DNA of 11,238 nucleotides from NCBI GenBank assembly GCA_902385765.1, contig CABMGU010000011.1, positions 1 to 11,238 of the forward strand. The letters are read 5' to 3'. A program made the position numbers and the translations under genes. Below are positions 6,561-11,238 of this stretch, one piece after another (positions within the stretch are counted from its first letter, which is position 1; each line of letters begins with the position of its first letter). The stretch is from an uncultured archaeon (GTDB taxonomy: Archaea; Nanobdellota; Nanobdellia; Woesearchaeales; ARS49). Below the pieces are notes generated by a model. The model had not been told where the DNA came from and ran no database searches. It worked only from the letters and a program-made list of their open reading frames with translations.

Positions 6561-7025
6561 ATGGCCGGCACAAGATTATTTATACCTGAAAGACATATCT
6601 CTCCAATAATGGGGGGCACAACCGAATTATCGGATATAGCGAGAAAACTTTCTACAAAATTCAAAATTCCTAAAGTAAATGGAGCCTATCAAGGAGATGT
6701 TTATAACCTTGTCCATGAAAATGCTTCAGAATATTTTCTTGAAAATCTCAGATATGAAGACAAAGTTTGTACAGCTACTTTTGAGCATTTGCATGACGGC
6801 GTTCGTCATGTGCAATATCAGGTTCTTTTCAATTACCTTGACGGCCAATTAAAGATGCTGGGAAAGACACCGCCAAGATTGAGGATTCTTATTTCGGGAG
6901 ATTTAAGAGCAATACAAAAAACAGCCCAGTCAAACACGTCTAAAGTAGTGGCAAACATCGTAATACCTGATTTTTCTGAAGTTGAGGAATTTATTGCAAA
7001 GCATATCTTGTATCAGGGTTGTTAA
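6561..7025 (+). CDS. Uncharacterised 154-aa protein
   Basis: I do not recognise this family. The protein is soluble, with no signal peptide or membrane segment, and looks alpha/beta. Notable stretches are a Gly/Pro-containing N-terminus (RLFIPERHISPIMGG), a central FEHLHDGVRHVQYQVLFNY segment, and RLRILISGDLRAIQK toward the C-terminus. The start is supported by a TATA box 27 nt upstream. It is the only complete plus-strand gene here, and it converges on the RelE-like gene with both stop codons overlapping in TTAA at 7022-7025. The DNA looks more A+T-rich than the surface operon. The convergent orientation argues against a conventional toxin-antitoxin operon, but a partnership with the neighbour cannot be excluded. 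Confidence 0.75.
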   Translation: MAGTRLFIPERHISPIMGGTTELSDIARKLSTKFKIPKVNGAYQGDVYNLVHENASEYFLENLRYEDKVCTATFEHLHDGVRHVQYQVLFNYLDGQLKMLGKTPPRLRILISGDLRAIQKTAQSNTSKVVANIVIPDFSEVEEFIAKHILYQGC

Positions 7026-7558
7026 CTGTTTTCCAGTTCATTCTTGGTAAGAATATCAACAAAGGTTATTATTTTCTCAATTTCATCATACAAATACATT
7101 ATACGCAGATTTCCAGTAACCCTGGCATGAAGATATCCCTGCCATTTCCCATGTTTCCATTCTTCATGCAAAGTATCTACATATTGAGGCACGGACACAA
7201 TCTTGTTTTCAGTTTCAGAAATCGATTTTTTCAAAGAAGCATATTTATTCAATGCTTTCAGGTAAGATGATGTCTTCACTTCTTTTTTAACAAAAAGATA
7301 CGACACTTGAGACGGTGCTTTTTTTGTAGCCTTTAAAATATCCTCCAAGACATCCAAAATGCCTTTCAGCTCACTTAAATCAGAAACAGACATCAAATTA
7401 TTCAAAGCCTCACGAATTTGCTCGTTCTGTGGGGAAGGGAAAGTATCGACACAATTATACAGTTTTGCAATGGTAGAATAAACAATTGAAAGATCTCTAA
7501 CTGTGCGCAGATAGGCGATGGCGTTGTTCAGATTTTGAATGGCATCTTTCAATTCCAT
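7022..7558 (-). CDS. RelE/YafQ-like toxin-fold protein with an extra N-terminal helical domain
   Basis: The C-terminal ~85 residues resemble the RelE/ParE/YafQ fold of ribosome-dependent mRNA interferases: KWQGYLHARVTGNLRIMYLYD, then a final strand ending FVDILTKNEL. Family members usually have ...GTHDEL there, so the catalytic-region His is replaced (TKNEL) and activity is uncertain. About 90 residues of predicted helix precede it, which is unusual because stand-alone toxins are about 90 aa. No antitoxin gene is adjacent: ftsZ is upstream and a convergent gene is downstream. I prefer the ATG at 7556-7558 (178 aa), because a TATA box centred at 7585 lies 27 nt upstream. A GTG at 7571-7573 would add five residues (183 aa) but sits only about 12 nt from that TATA box. 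A degenerate or fused toxin, or a host regulator using the fold, are the main alternatives. Confidence 0.7.
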   Translation of the reverse strand: MELKDAIQNLNNAIAYLRTVRDLSIVYSTIAKLYNCVDTFPSPQNEQIREALNNLMSVSDLSELKGILDVLEDILKATKKAPSQVSYLFVKKEVKTSSYLKALNKYASLKKSISETENKIVSVPQYVDTLHEEWKHGKWQGYLHARVTGNLRIMYLYDEIEKIITFVDILTKNELENS

Positions 7559-7580
7559 TAGAGAAACAACCACGTTTGGT

Positions 7581-7589
7581 TTTAATAAT
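7581..7589 (-). promoter_or_regulatory. TATA box of the RelE-like gene
   Basis: The minus strand reads ATTATTAAA, centred 27 nt before the ATG at 7558. This predicts a leaderless mRNA and decides between the ATG and the upstream GTG start. The match is weaker than the other TATA boxes here. Confidence 0.45.
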
Positions 7590-7595
7590 CTTGCT

Positions 7596-7629
7596 CAAAA
7601 AGAAAAAAGAACCCCTCCAACTGGAGGGG
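7596..7629 (-). terminator. Hairpin plus T-tract terminator of ftsZ
   Basis: On the minus strand CCCCTCCA (from 7629) and TGGAGGGG (to 7612) form a perfect 8-bp stem around two bases, followed by TTCTTTTTTCTTTTTG. It sits about 65 nt after the ftsZ stop. It looks like an intrinsic terminator, and its T-tract matches that at 1017-1033. Confidence 0.75.
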
Positions 7630-7636
7630 CCAAGGA

Positions 7637-7688
7637 TTGCCTTCAATCTGCGCATCAAGCGCGTTGGGGGTGGTATGAATGAAGGCAA
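7637..7688 (-). other. Structured element in the ftsZ 3' untranslated region
   Basis: TTGCCTTCA (7637-7645) and TGAAGGCAA (7680-7688) are exact inverted copies. Inside them, GCGC (7650-7653) and GCGC (7659-7662) can form a small hairpin. The outer stem begins about 5 nt after the ftsZ stop and is followed by the terminator hairpin, so the whole 7574-7693 gap is mostly structured. It could be mRNA 3'-end protection or a processed small RNA; I cannot tell which. Confidence 0.5.
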
Positions 7689-7693
7689 AGAAC

Positions 7694-8752
7694 TTAACGG
7701 ATAATCTCGATGCCTAACTCGTCGGACATCTGCTGGGCAGTTACTGCGCGCCTGTCAGGGGTAGCCTGGCCGATAATAGCCGCGCTCTTCACACCGGTAA
7801 TGATCGTCATCACCATCAGTTTGCCCTTCATATCATCTGAAACACGAGCGCCCCAGATGACGTTGGCATCCTCATCCATCTCTGTAGTGACCAATTCACC
7901 AACACGGTTAATCTCCTCAAGAGTCATGTCCGGACCTCCCCAGACGTGAATCAAGGCGCCGGTTGCACCATTGTAGTTGATGTCGAGCAAGGGGTTCTCA
8001 AGAGCCCCCTTAACAGCCTCTTCCACTCTATTGGTGGTGTCGGAACTGCCCACACCGATGGCAGCCACACCACCATTAGTCATGATCGCTTTAACGTCAG
8101 CAAAATCAAGATTGACAAGAGATGGAATAGCAATAGTCTCAACAATGCCCTTAATCATCGTAGCAATAAGCTCGTTGGCAACAGCAAAAGCCTGCTGAAC
8201 TGGCAGGTTGCCGGCAATCTGCACAAGCCTGTTGTTGTCAATGACAATGACAGTATCAGAACTCTTCCTTAGCATTTCAAGACCGTGCTCTGCCTTCTCT
8301 ATTCTTGCACGCTCAATATTGAAAGGCATAGTAACAGTGCCGATAACAATGGCGCCCATGTCCTTGCAAAGCTGTGCAACAACAGGAGCAGAACCAGTAC
8401 CAGTACCTCCGCCCATTCCAGCGCAGACAAAAACCATGTCTCCGCCCTTCAAAACAGACTTCAAATCATTAATTGATTCCTGAGCAGCCTCAGCACCCTT
8501 TTGCGGGAAACCACCGCAACCAAGACCTCTTGTGCAGTCCTTTCCAATCGTGAACTTCTTGTCAGCTTCACTAATCTTCAAATGCTGCTGATCAGTATTA
8601 ACAGCAATAATCTCAGCGCCCTTAATCCCTCTCTTATACAACCAGGTAACCATATTGTTACCAGCGCCGCCGCAACCAATAACCTTAATATTGGCCTGTC
8701 CTACGGCAAGTCCATCAAATGTTTCTTCCTGTTTTTCTATTGAAAAATCCAT
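7694..8752 (-). CDS. ftsZ: Cell division GTPase FtsZ
   Basis: This 352-aa protein is FtsZ, the tubulin-like GTPase that polymerises at mid-cell to organise division in many archaea. The nucleotide-binding motifs are all present: GCGGAGNN (26-33), VNTD (51-54), the tubulin signature GGGTGTGSAP (114-123), and the T7 synergy loop NLDFADV (214-220), with N214, D216 and D219 to activate GTP hydrolysis by the next subunit. Length is typical, with only a short variable N-terminus (1-20). The C-terminus ends DELGIEIIR, with no long linker or bacterial-type tail. I cannot assign it to FtsZ1 or FtsZ2 from sequence alone. The ATG has a G-rich Shine-Dalgarno site (8760-8765) and a TATA box (8807-8816). 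It appears monocistronic: a hairpin terminator follows, and the nearest upstream gene has its own terminator-like hairpin. Confidence 0.97.
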   Translation of the reverse strand: MDFSIEKQEETFDGLAVGQANIKVIGCGGAGNNMVTWLYKRGIKGAEIIAVNTDQQHLKISEADKKFTIGKDCTRGLGCGGFPQKGAEAAQESINDLKSVLKGGDMVFVCAGMGGGTGTGSAPVVAQLCKDMGAIVIGTVTMPFNIERARIEKAEHGLEMLRKSSDTVIVIDNNRLVQIAGNLPVQQAFAVANELIATMIKGIVETIAIPSLVNLDFADVKAIMTNGGVAAIGVGSSDTTNRVEEAVKGALENPLLDINYNGATGALIHVWGGPDMTLEEINRVGELVTTEMDEDANVIWGARVSDDMKGKLMVMTIITGVKSAAIIGQATPDRRAVTAQQMSDELGIEIIR

Positions 8753-8759
8753 TTCATAT

Positions 8760-8765
8760 CCCCCC
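8760..8765 (-). promoter_or_regulatory. Shine-Dalgarno site of ftsZ
   Basis: The minus strand reads AAAGGGGGGAT, 7 nt before the ATG. It can pair with the CCUCC of archaeal 16S rRNA using G-U pairs. It differs from the GAGGTGAT sites of the surface operon. Confidence 0.6.
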
Positions 8766-8806
8766 TTTCGGTGTGTGTTTTTACTACCCCCACGTTAAAG
8801 ATAAAA

Positions 8807-8816
8807 ATTAAATATT
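8807..8816 (-). promoter_or_regulatory. Proximal TATA box of ftsZ
   Basis: The minus strand reads AATATTTAAT. Transcription would start near 8785, giving a leader of about 33 nt that contains the G-rich ribosome binding site. A second, stronger TATA box lies farther upstream at 8993-9000. Confidence 0.5.
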
Positions 8817-8819
8817 GGG

Positions 8820-8970
8820 AGCGTATTAGCGTCCTTAGAAGGTGTTGTGATCGTGCCAACGAGAACAATATCTAGGTTCGAGAAAACCGATAATAAACGC
8901 CAGCGTTCAAATGTTCGCCAAAACCTTTGAACAACCGAACACTACTTTGCGCCAACAAAGTAAGTGCAAT
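8820..8970 (-). ncRNA. Candidate structured non-coding RNA, or long leader of ftsZ
   Basis: A strong minus-strand TATA box (8993-9000) predicts a start near 8970, and no convincing ORF follows before ftsZ at 8752. The stretch is dense in inverted repeats: TACTTTG/CAAAGTA (8943-8949 and 8956-8962, loop 6 nt); GTTCAAA/TTTGAAC (8905-8911 and 8926-8932); TGTTCG/CGAACA (8912-8917 and 8936-8941); AACG/CGTT near 8896-8907; and GGTT/AACC (8875-8878 and 8885-8888). The second and third pairs interleave, so they are either mutually exclusive hairpins or a pseudoknot. It then runs into T-rich sequence overlapping the ftsZ TATA box. I see no C/D-box motifs, no RNase P or SRP RNA signature and no tRNA cloverleaf. 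The 3' end is a guess. Confidence 0.45.
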
Positions 8971-8992
8971 ATTTTTCTTTCATTATATGCGA

Positions 8993-9000
8993 TTTATAAA
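8993..9000 (-). promoter_or_regulatory. Strong TATA box of the candidate RNA or distal ftsZ promoter
   Basis: The minus strand reads TTTATAAA, the archaeal consensus, in an otherwise gene-free region. The predicted start is about 8970. There is no start codon with a credible gene within 200 nt except ftsZ itself at 8752. Confidence 0.6.
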
Positions 9001-9074
9001 TATTCTTGTAGCGAGAAATAGATATTGAAGTTATAGACCTCCACTTCTGATGGAAATATAGACGATATATTGCT

Positions 9075-9117
9075 AAAAAAAGAAATGTCACTACTCTGGT
9101 GTAGAATTTCTTTTTTT
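9075..9117. terminator. Symmetric hairpin with A- and T-tracts, probable bidirectional terminator
   Basis: AAAAAAAGAAAT (9075-9086) and ATTTCTTTTTTT (9106-9117) are perfect 12-bp inverted copies around 19 nt, so both strands end in a T7-C-T3-like tract. On the minus strand it lies 175 nt after the nitroreductase stop and ahead of the TATA box at 8993, so it would isolate the two transcripts. Confidence 0.55.
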
Positions 9118-9159
9118 CGTCACTAATATCGGACAGAACATCAACACTCTCCGCTGCTG

Positions 9160-9197
9160 ATTTTCTCTTCCCCTTACTTGCGTGGGGAAGAGAAAAT
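9160..9197. repeat. Perfect 14-bp inverted repeat (hairpin)
   Basis: ATTTTCTCTTCCCC (9160-9173) is the exact reverse complement of 9184-9197, with a 10-nt loop. It lies 95 nt downstream of the nitroreductase stop. No long T-tract follows beyond the stem, so it is not a standard terminator. It may stabilise or process the 3' end of that mRNA, or be a protein-binding site. Confidence 0.6.
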
Positions 9198-9291
9198 AAT
9201 CTTAAATGACAAACAGCTTCCGACGAACGAGTGCGACATAAGAGACTTAGGAGCATATCGTGAGGAGTGTCAAATACATCGTAATGCAGAA

Positions 9292-9924
9292 CTACTGCTG
9301 AAGTTTCCTGACGAATTCCTTGACCATCTCTTTTCCCTTTTGAATGGCCTTCTGGACGTGCTCACCATACCATTCCATATATGCTGCAAGGTCCTTAATG
9401 CGATTACCCCAGCTGTCTATGTAAGTGATATTTTCAAGAGTGAAACGCAAAGGCACAGGAACCCTCTCATCAGGATAACCAAGAGGAACAACAGCCTGAA
9501 TGATAATGCTGTCAGGAATGTTCAACAATCGCTTCAAAGCCTCGTCCTCAAAAGCACCAACCCAGCAACTGGCAAGACCCTCTGCGTGAGCTGCCAAAAG
9601 CATATTCTGCACGACAGCAGCACCATTCTGAATGCTATACTTCTCGCCGGACCTGCCATAAAACCGCTTGGTCTTATCAGGGTCAGTGCAGACGATAATG
9701 ATAATGGGAGCAGAACCAATCCAAAACTGCTCAACACACGCCTTCGCAACATCCTGGCGGGCTTTGGGATCAGTAATCAGAATAAACTTCCAATCCTGCA
9801 GATTGCCGGCACTCGGAGCAAACCTGCCTGCATCAAGAACATTCCCGAGCTTTTCAAACTCAACAGGAATATCCAAGAACTTGCGGATGCTCCTCCTTGT
9901 TGCGATACATTCAAGCGCGTCCAT
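9292..9924 (-). CDS. Nitroreductase-family FMN oxidoreductase
   Basis: This 210-aa protein belongs to the nitroreductase superfamily, dimeric flavoproteins that use NAD(P)H to reduce varied substrates. The FMN-binding signature RRSIRKF is at 10-16, SAGNLQDW (38-45) provides the second phosphate/flavin loop, and the core helix GAAVVQNMLLAAHAEGLASC (101-120) with WVGAF (121-125) and the late PLGYPDE (147-153) are typical. Length is near the usual 170-220. The C-terminal ~40 residues (170-210) are a charged helical extension. No signal peptide is present, so it should be cytoplasmic. The true substrate cannot be inferred; names such as NADH oxidase or FMN reductase would be guesses. The start is supported by a TATA box at 9958-9966 and a short AGAGGA ribosome site (9928-9933). 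It is transcribed alone, just after the lipoprotein gene. Confidence 0.92.
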   Translation of the reverse strand: MDALECIATRRSIRKFLDIPVEFEKLGNVLDAGRFAPSAGNLQDWKFILITDPKARQDVAKACVEQFWIGSAPIIIIVCTDPDKTKRFYGRSGEKYSIQNGAAVVQNMLLAAHAEGLASCWVGAFEDEALKRLLNIPDSIIIQAVVPLGYPDERVPVPLRFTLENITYIDSWGNRIKDLAAYMEWYGEHVQKAIQKGKEMVKEFVRKLQQ

Positions 9925-9927
9925 TTT

Positions 9928-9933
9928 TCCTCT
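9928..9933 (-). promoter_or_regulatory. Shine-Dalgarno site of the nitroreductase gene
   Basis: The minus strand reads AGAGGA, 3 nt before the ATG at 9922-9924. The spacing is short. With the TATA box at 9958-9966 the predicted leader is about 12 nt, just long enough to include this site. Confidence 0.45.
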
Positions 9934-9957
9934 TTTTGATTGCTAACAGTTACAATC

Positions 9958-9966
9958 TATTTAAAT
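9958..9966 (-). promoter_or_regulatory. TATA box of the nitroreductase gene
   Basis: The minus strand reads ATTTAAATA, directly abutting the TAG stop of the lipoprotein gene (9967-9969). It predicts a start near 9936, so the nitroreductase is transcribed independently of the ligase-lipoprotein pair, although read-through is possible. Confidence 0.65.
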
Positions 9967-10455
9967 CTATTTCTGCAAGGTCTTTGTCATTCCCTCAATC
10001 TGCTTTATCATTTCTCCAACATCCTGAAACTGAACATCTGAAGGAGGAACAAACATTGCCTCGGCAACTTCAGCAGGCTCACATTTAGAGTTCACTTTCT
10101 TCGCGTTTTCAATAACCTCTTCCTGCGTTTTCGGCTTGTACTGCTGACCTGCCTCTGCAGACATCCTCTTAACATCCTCCATCTTCATAATCGTACCCTG
10201 CCTGCCCTGCCAAGTATACATAGCATCTTCAGTGTAAATCCCGTGAGCATCAGCAGGCAAAGTATCCATACGCATCTGGCTGCCCTTCATATAGATGGTA
10301 ACAGTCTGACCAGACTGCTCGGAAACGCACTTAATCGGCTTTCCAAGCTGAACAGCCTTAGTGATATCAAGCATATCAGACTTAGACGCCGGCTGAACTG
10401 CAGGCTTAGCGCAAGCAACCAAGAATATCAACAAAACAATCAATTCCCATTTCAT
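9967..10455 (-). CDS. Small lipoprotein, uncharacterised
   Basis: This 162-aa protein begins with a short hydrophobic signal ending in a lipobox, LVAC (12-15). C15 would therefore be lipid-modified and the protein tethered outside the membrane. The mature part has PIKC (40-43), a beta-rich core (TIYMKGSQMRMD, 52-64; YTWQGRQGTIMKM, 80-92) and a second Cys (C125) that could pair with C43. The C-terminal segment (about 136-160, VPPSDVQFQDVGEMIKQ) is helical. The fold is not assigned; small archaeal and bacterial lipoproteins of similar layout are uncharacterised. Its ATG overlaps the ligase stop as ATGA, and a Shine-Dalgarno site (10463-10469) lies inside the ligase gene, so translation is coupled. 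A functional link to DNA ligase is not obvious. Confidence 0.8.
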   Translation of the reverse strand: MKWELIVLLIFLVACAKPAVQPASKSDMLDITKAVQLGKPIKCVSEQSGQTVTIYMKGSQMRMDTLPADAHGIYTEDAMYTWQGRQGTIMKMEDVKRMSAEAGQQYKPKTQEEVIENAKKVNSKCEPAEVAEAMFVPPSDVQFQDVGEMIKQIEGMTKTLQK

Positions 10456-11238
10456 TTTGAAACACCTCTGTTACGCTGAGACCCAGCTAGTTCAAGTATA
10501 TCATCAACAGTATTAATATCTTCTGCAGAACGGTCCTCTCTTAATTTCACCAATCTCGGAAACCTTAAAGCAAAACCAGAAGAATAAGTAGGCGACTTCT
10601 GAATTTCCTCATAATCAACCTCAATAACGATTTCAGGGCGAACTTTTATTTCACGACCCTTTTCTTCAACAATCAACGGCTGGAGCAGTTGAGTCAACTG
10701 CTCAAAACTAACACCCTCCTCAACCTTTTCCTTAATGCCAGTGCCAACACGGCCGATTTCGACAAATTCATTGGTTTCAGGGTTACGAACGGCAATTGTA
10801 AAACTGGAAAGCCACTGACCACGCTTGCCCTCGCCCCACTCAGCACCAACAATAACAACCTCCAAAGTATCCATAGTAGGCTTGACCTTCATACCAAAAC
10901 CAACACGAGAGCCAGGCTTGTAAATCCCCTGCAAATTCTTCATCATCATGCCCTCATTGCCTGCAGACAAAGAAGACTTGTAAAACTTTTCAGCAACAGA
11001 ATCATCATCCGTAATAATCTCCTCTGCAAGCTTAATCTCAAAAGGAACCTGGACAATTATCTTCTCAAGAATCTTCCTGCGCTCGATAAAAGGAACCTTC
11101 AACAAATTCTTTCCATCACAGAACAAAATTTCAAAAACATCCATTTCAACAGGAAAATTTTTTGCCATCTCATCAATATCATACTTCATCTTAATCCTCT
11201 GACTAATTCTCTGGAAATGAAGATATTTCTTCGTCTTA
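10452..11238 (-). CDS. lig: ATP-dependent DNA ligase, archaeal type (C-terminal 262 residues; 5' end outside the window)
   Basis: This is the C-terminal part of an ATP-dependent DNA ligase, which seals nicks during replication and repair. The frame is open to the window edge: the 16 codons before the ATG at 11187-11189 encode KYLHFQRISQRIKMKYDI, matching the conserved ligase helix just before motif III, so that ATG is internal and not the true start. Counting from that Met, motif III is VFEILFCDGKNLL (18-30), motif IV is EGMMMK (79-84), and motif V is GMKVKP (99-104). The OB-fold follows, with LSSFTIAV and VGTGI, and the C-terminal SGFALRFPRLVKLREDR (204-220) carries the motif VI region. The KxDG adenylation lysine lies upstream, outside the window. 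Full-length archaeal ligases are about 550-600 aa, so roughly half is missing here. Confidence 0.93.
   Translation of the reverse strand, partial: KTKKYLHFQRISQRIKMKYDIDEMAKNFPVEMDVFEILFCDGKNLLKVPFIERRKILEKIIVQVPFEIKLAEEIITDDDSVAEKFYKSSLSAGNEGMMMKNLQGIYKPGSRVGFGMKVKPTMDTLEVVIVGAEWGEGKRGQWLSSFTIAVRNPETNEFVEIGRVGTGIKEKVEEGVSFEQLTQLLQPLIVEEKGREIKVRPEIVIEVDYEEIQKSPTYSSGFALRFPRLVKLREDRSAEDINTVDDILELAGSQRNRGVSK
10463..10469 (-). promoter_or_regulatory. Shine-Dalgarno site of the lipoprotein gene
   Basis: The minus strand reads AGAGGTG, 7 nt before the ATG at 10453-10455. It lies within the last codons of the ligase gene and supports the ATGA-coupled start. Confidence 0.75.

Larger units (their letters stand above)
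8753..9291. other. 539-nt region without a convincing protein gene
   Basis: This gap between ftsZ and the nitroreductase gene holds the ftsZ promoter and leader, the structured stretch at 8820-8970, the TATA box at 8993-9000, the symmetric A/T hairpin at 9075-9117 and the GC-containing hairpin at 9160-9197. In 9198-9291 I see nothing recognisable. A 104-codon minus-strand frame (8942-9256) crosses these elements and is judged to be chance. Confidence 0.6.

Noticed and set aside
6389..6664. 91-codon minus-strand ORF across the divergent promoters
   Set aside because: It overlaps both TATA boxes and the start of the 154-aa gene, and it has no supporting start signal.
7497..7688. 63-codon minus-strand ORF between ftsZ and the RelE-like gene
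   Set aside because: It crosses the ftsZ terminator hairpin and T-tract and overlaps the RelE-like gene in another frame.
8871..8890. tRNA T-arm-like GGTTCGAGA sequence
   Set aside because: The flanking bases do not form a 5-bp T-stem, and no acceptor or anticodon arm can be built around it on either strand.
8942..9256. 104-codon minus-strand ORF in the ftsZ-nitroreductase gap
   Set aside because: It runs through two hairpins and a consensus TATA box, has no ribosome site or promoter at its start, and encodes an irregular Ser/Lys/Arg-rich sequence unlike a folded protein.

Overview
The window looks like a compact archaeal genome, most likely an uncultivated DPANN-type lineage (inference). 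The evidence is a euryarchaeal-style FtsZ, the C-terminal part of an archaeal ATP-dependent DNA ligase, TATA-like boxes (TTTAAATA or TTTATAAA) about 26 nt upstream of several start codons, which predicts leaderless mRNAs, GGTGAT Shine-Dalgarno sites inside operons, and T-rich transcription terminators. Nearly everything is on the minus strand. No tRNA, rRNA, insertion sequence or CRISPR array is visible.

Layout, left to right. Positions 1-90 hold the tail of a plus-strand gene, which converges on a minus-strand GGDEF-family (diguanylate cyclase-like) gene at 87-941. GGDEF proteins are rare in archaea. Positions 1034-6376 form a minus-strand cell-surface operon, read from right to left. It encodes a 723-aa membrane-anchored protein with about nine Cys-rich CGNG...GEQCDDG units, then a 209-aa secreted protein paralogous to the first protein's N-terminus, then a large secreted and membrane-anchored protein of 833 codons that is interrupted by one in-frame TGA at 2627-2629. 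Positions 6561-7025 (plus) encode an unrecognised 154-aa protein, convergent with a RelE/YafQ-like toxin-fold protein (minus). ftsZ follows at 7694-8752.

Positions 8753-9291 have no convincing protein gene. They hold the ftsZ promoter, a separate strong TATA box, a 150-nt structured stretch that could be a non-coding RNA or a long ftsZ leader, a bidirectional-terminator-like hairpin and a perfect 14-bp hairpin. The right end carries a nitroreductase-family gene with its own promoter, and a ligase-lipoprotein gene pair joined by an ATGA overlap. The ligase runs off the window edge.

The surface operon appears to be a co-expressed envelope module: signal peptides, paired cysteines, many N-x-S/T sequons and two C-terminal membrane anchors. 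The remaining genes are housekeeping (division, DNA joining, redox) or orphan. The points most worth checking are the in-frame TGA in the surface gene, the GGDEF protein with a roughly 55-residue insertion, the structured RNA candidate upstream of ftsZ, and the paralogous surface-protein pair.
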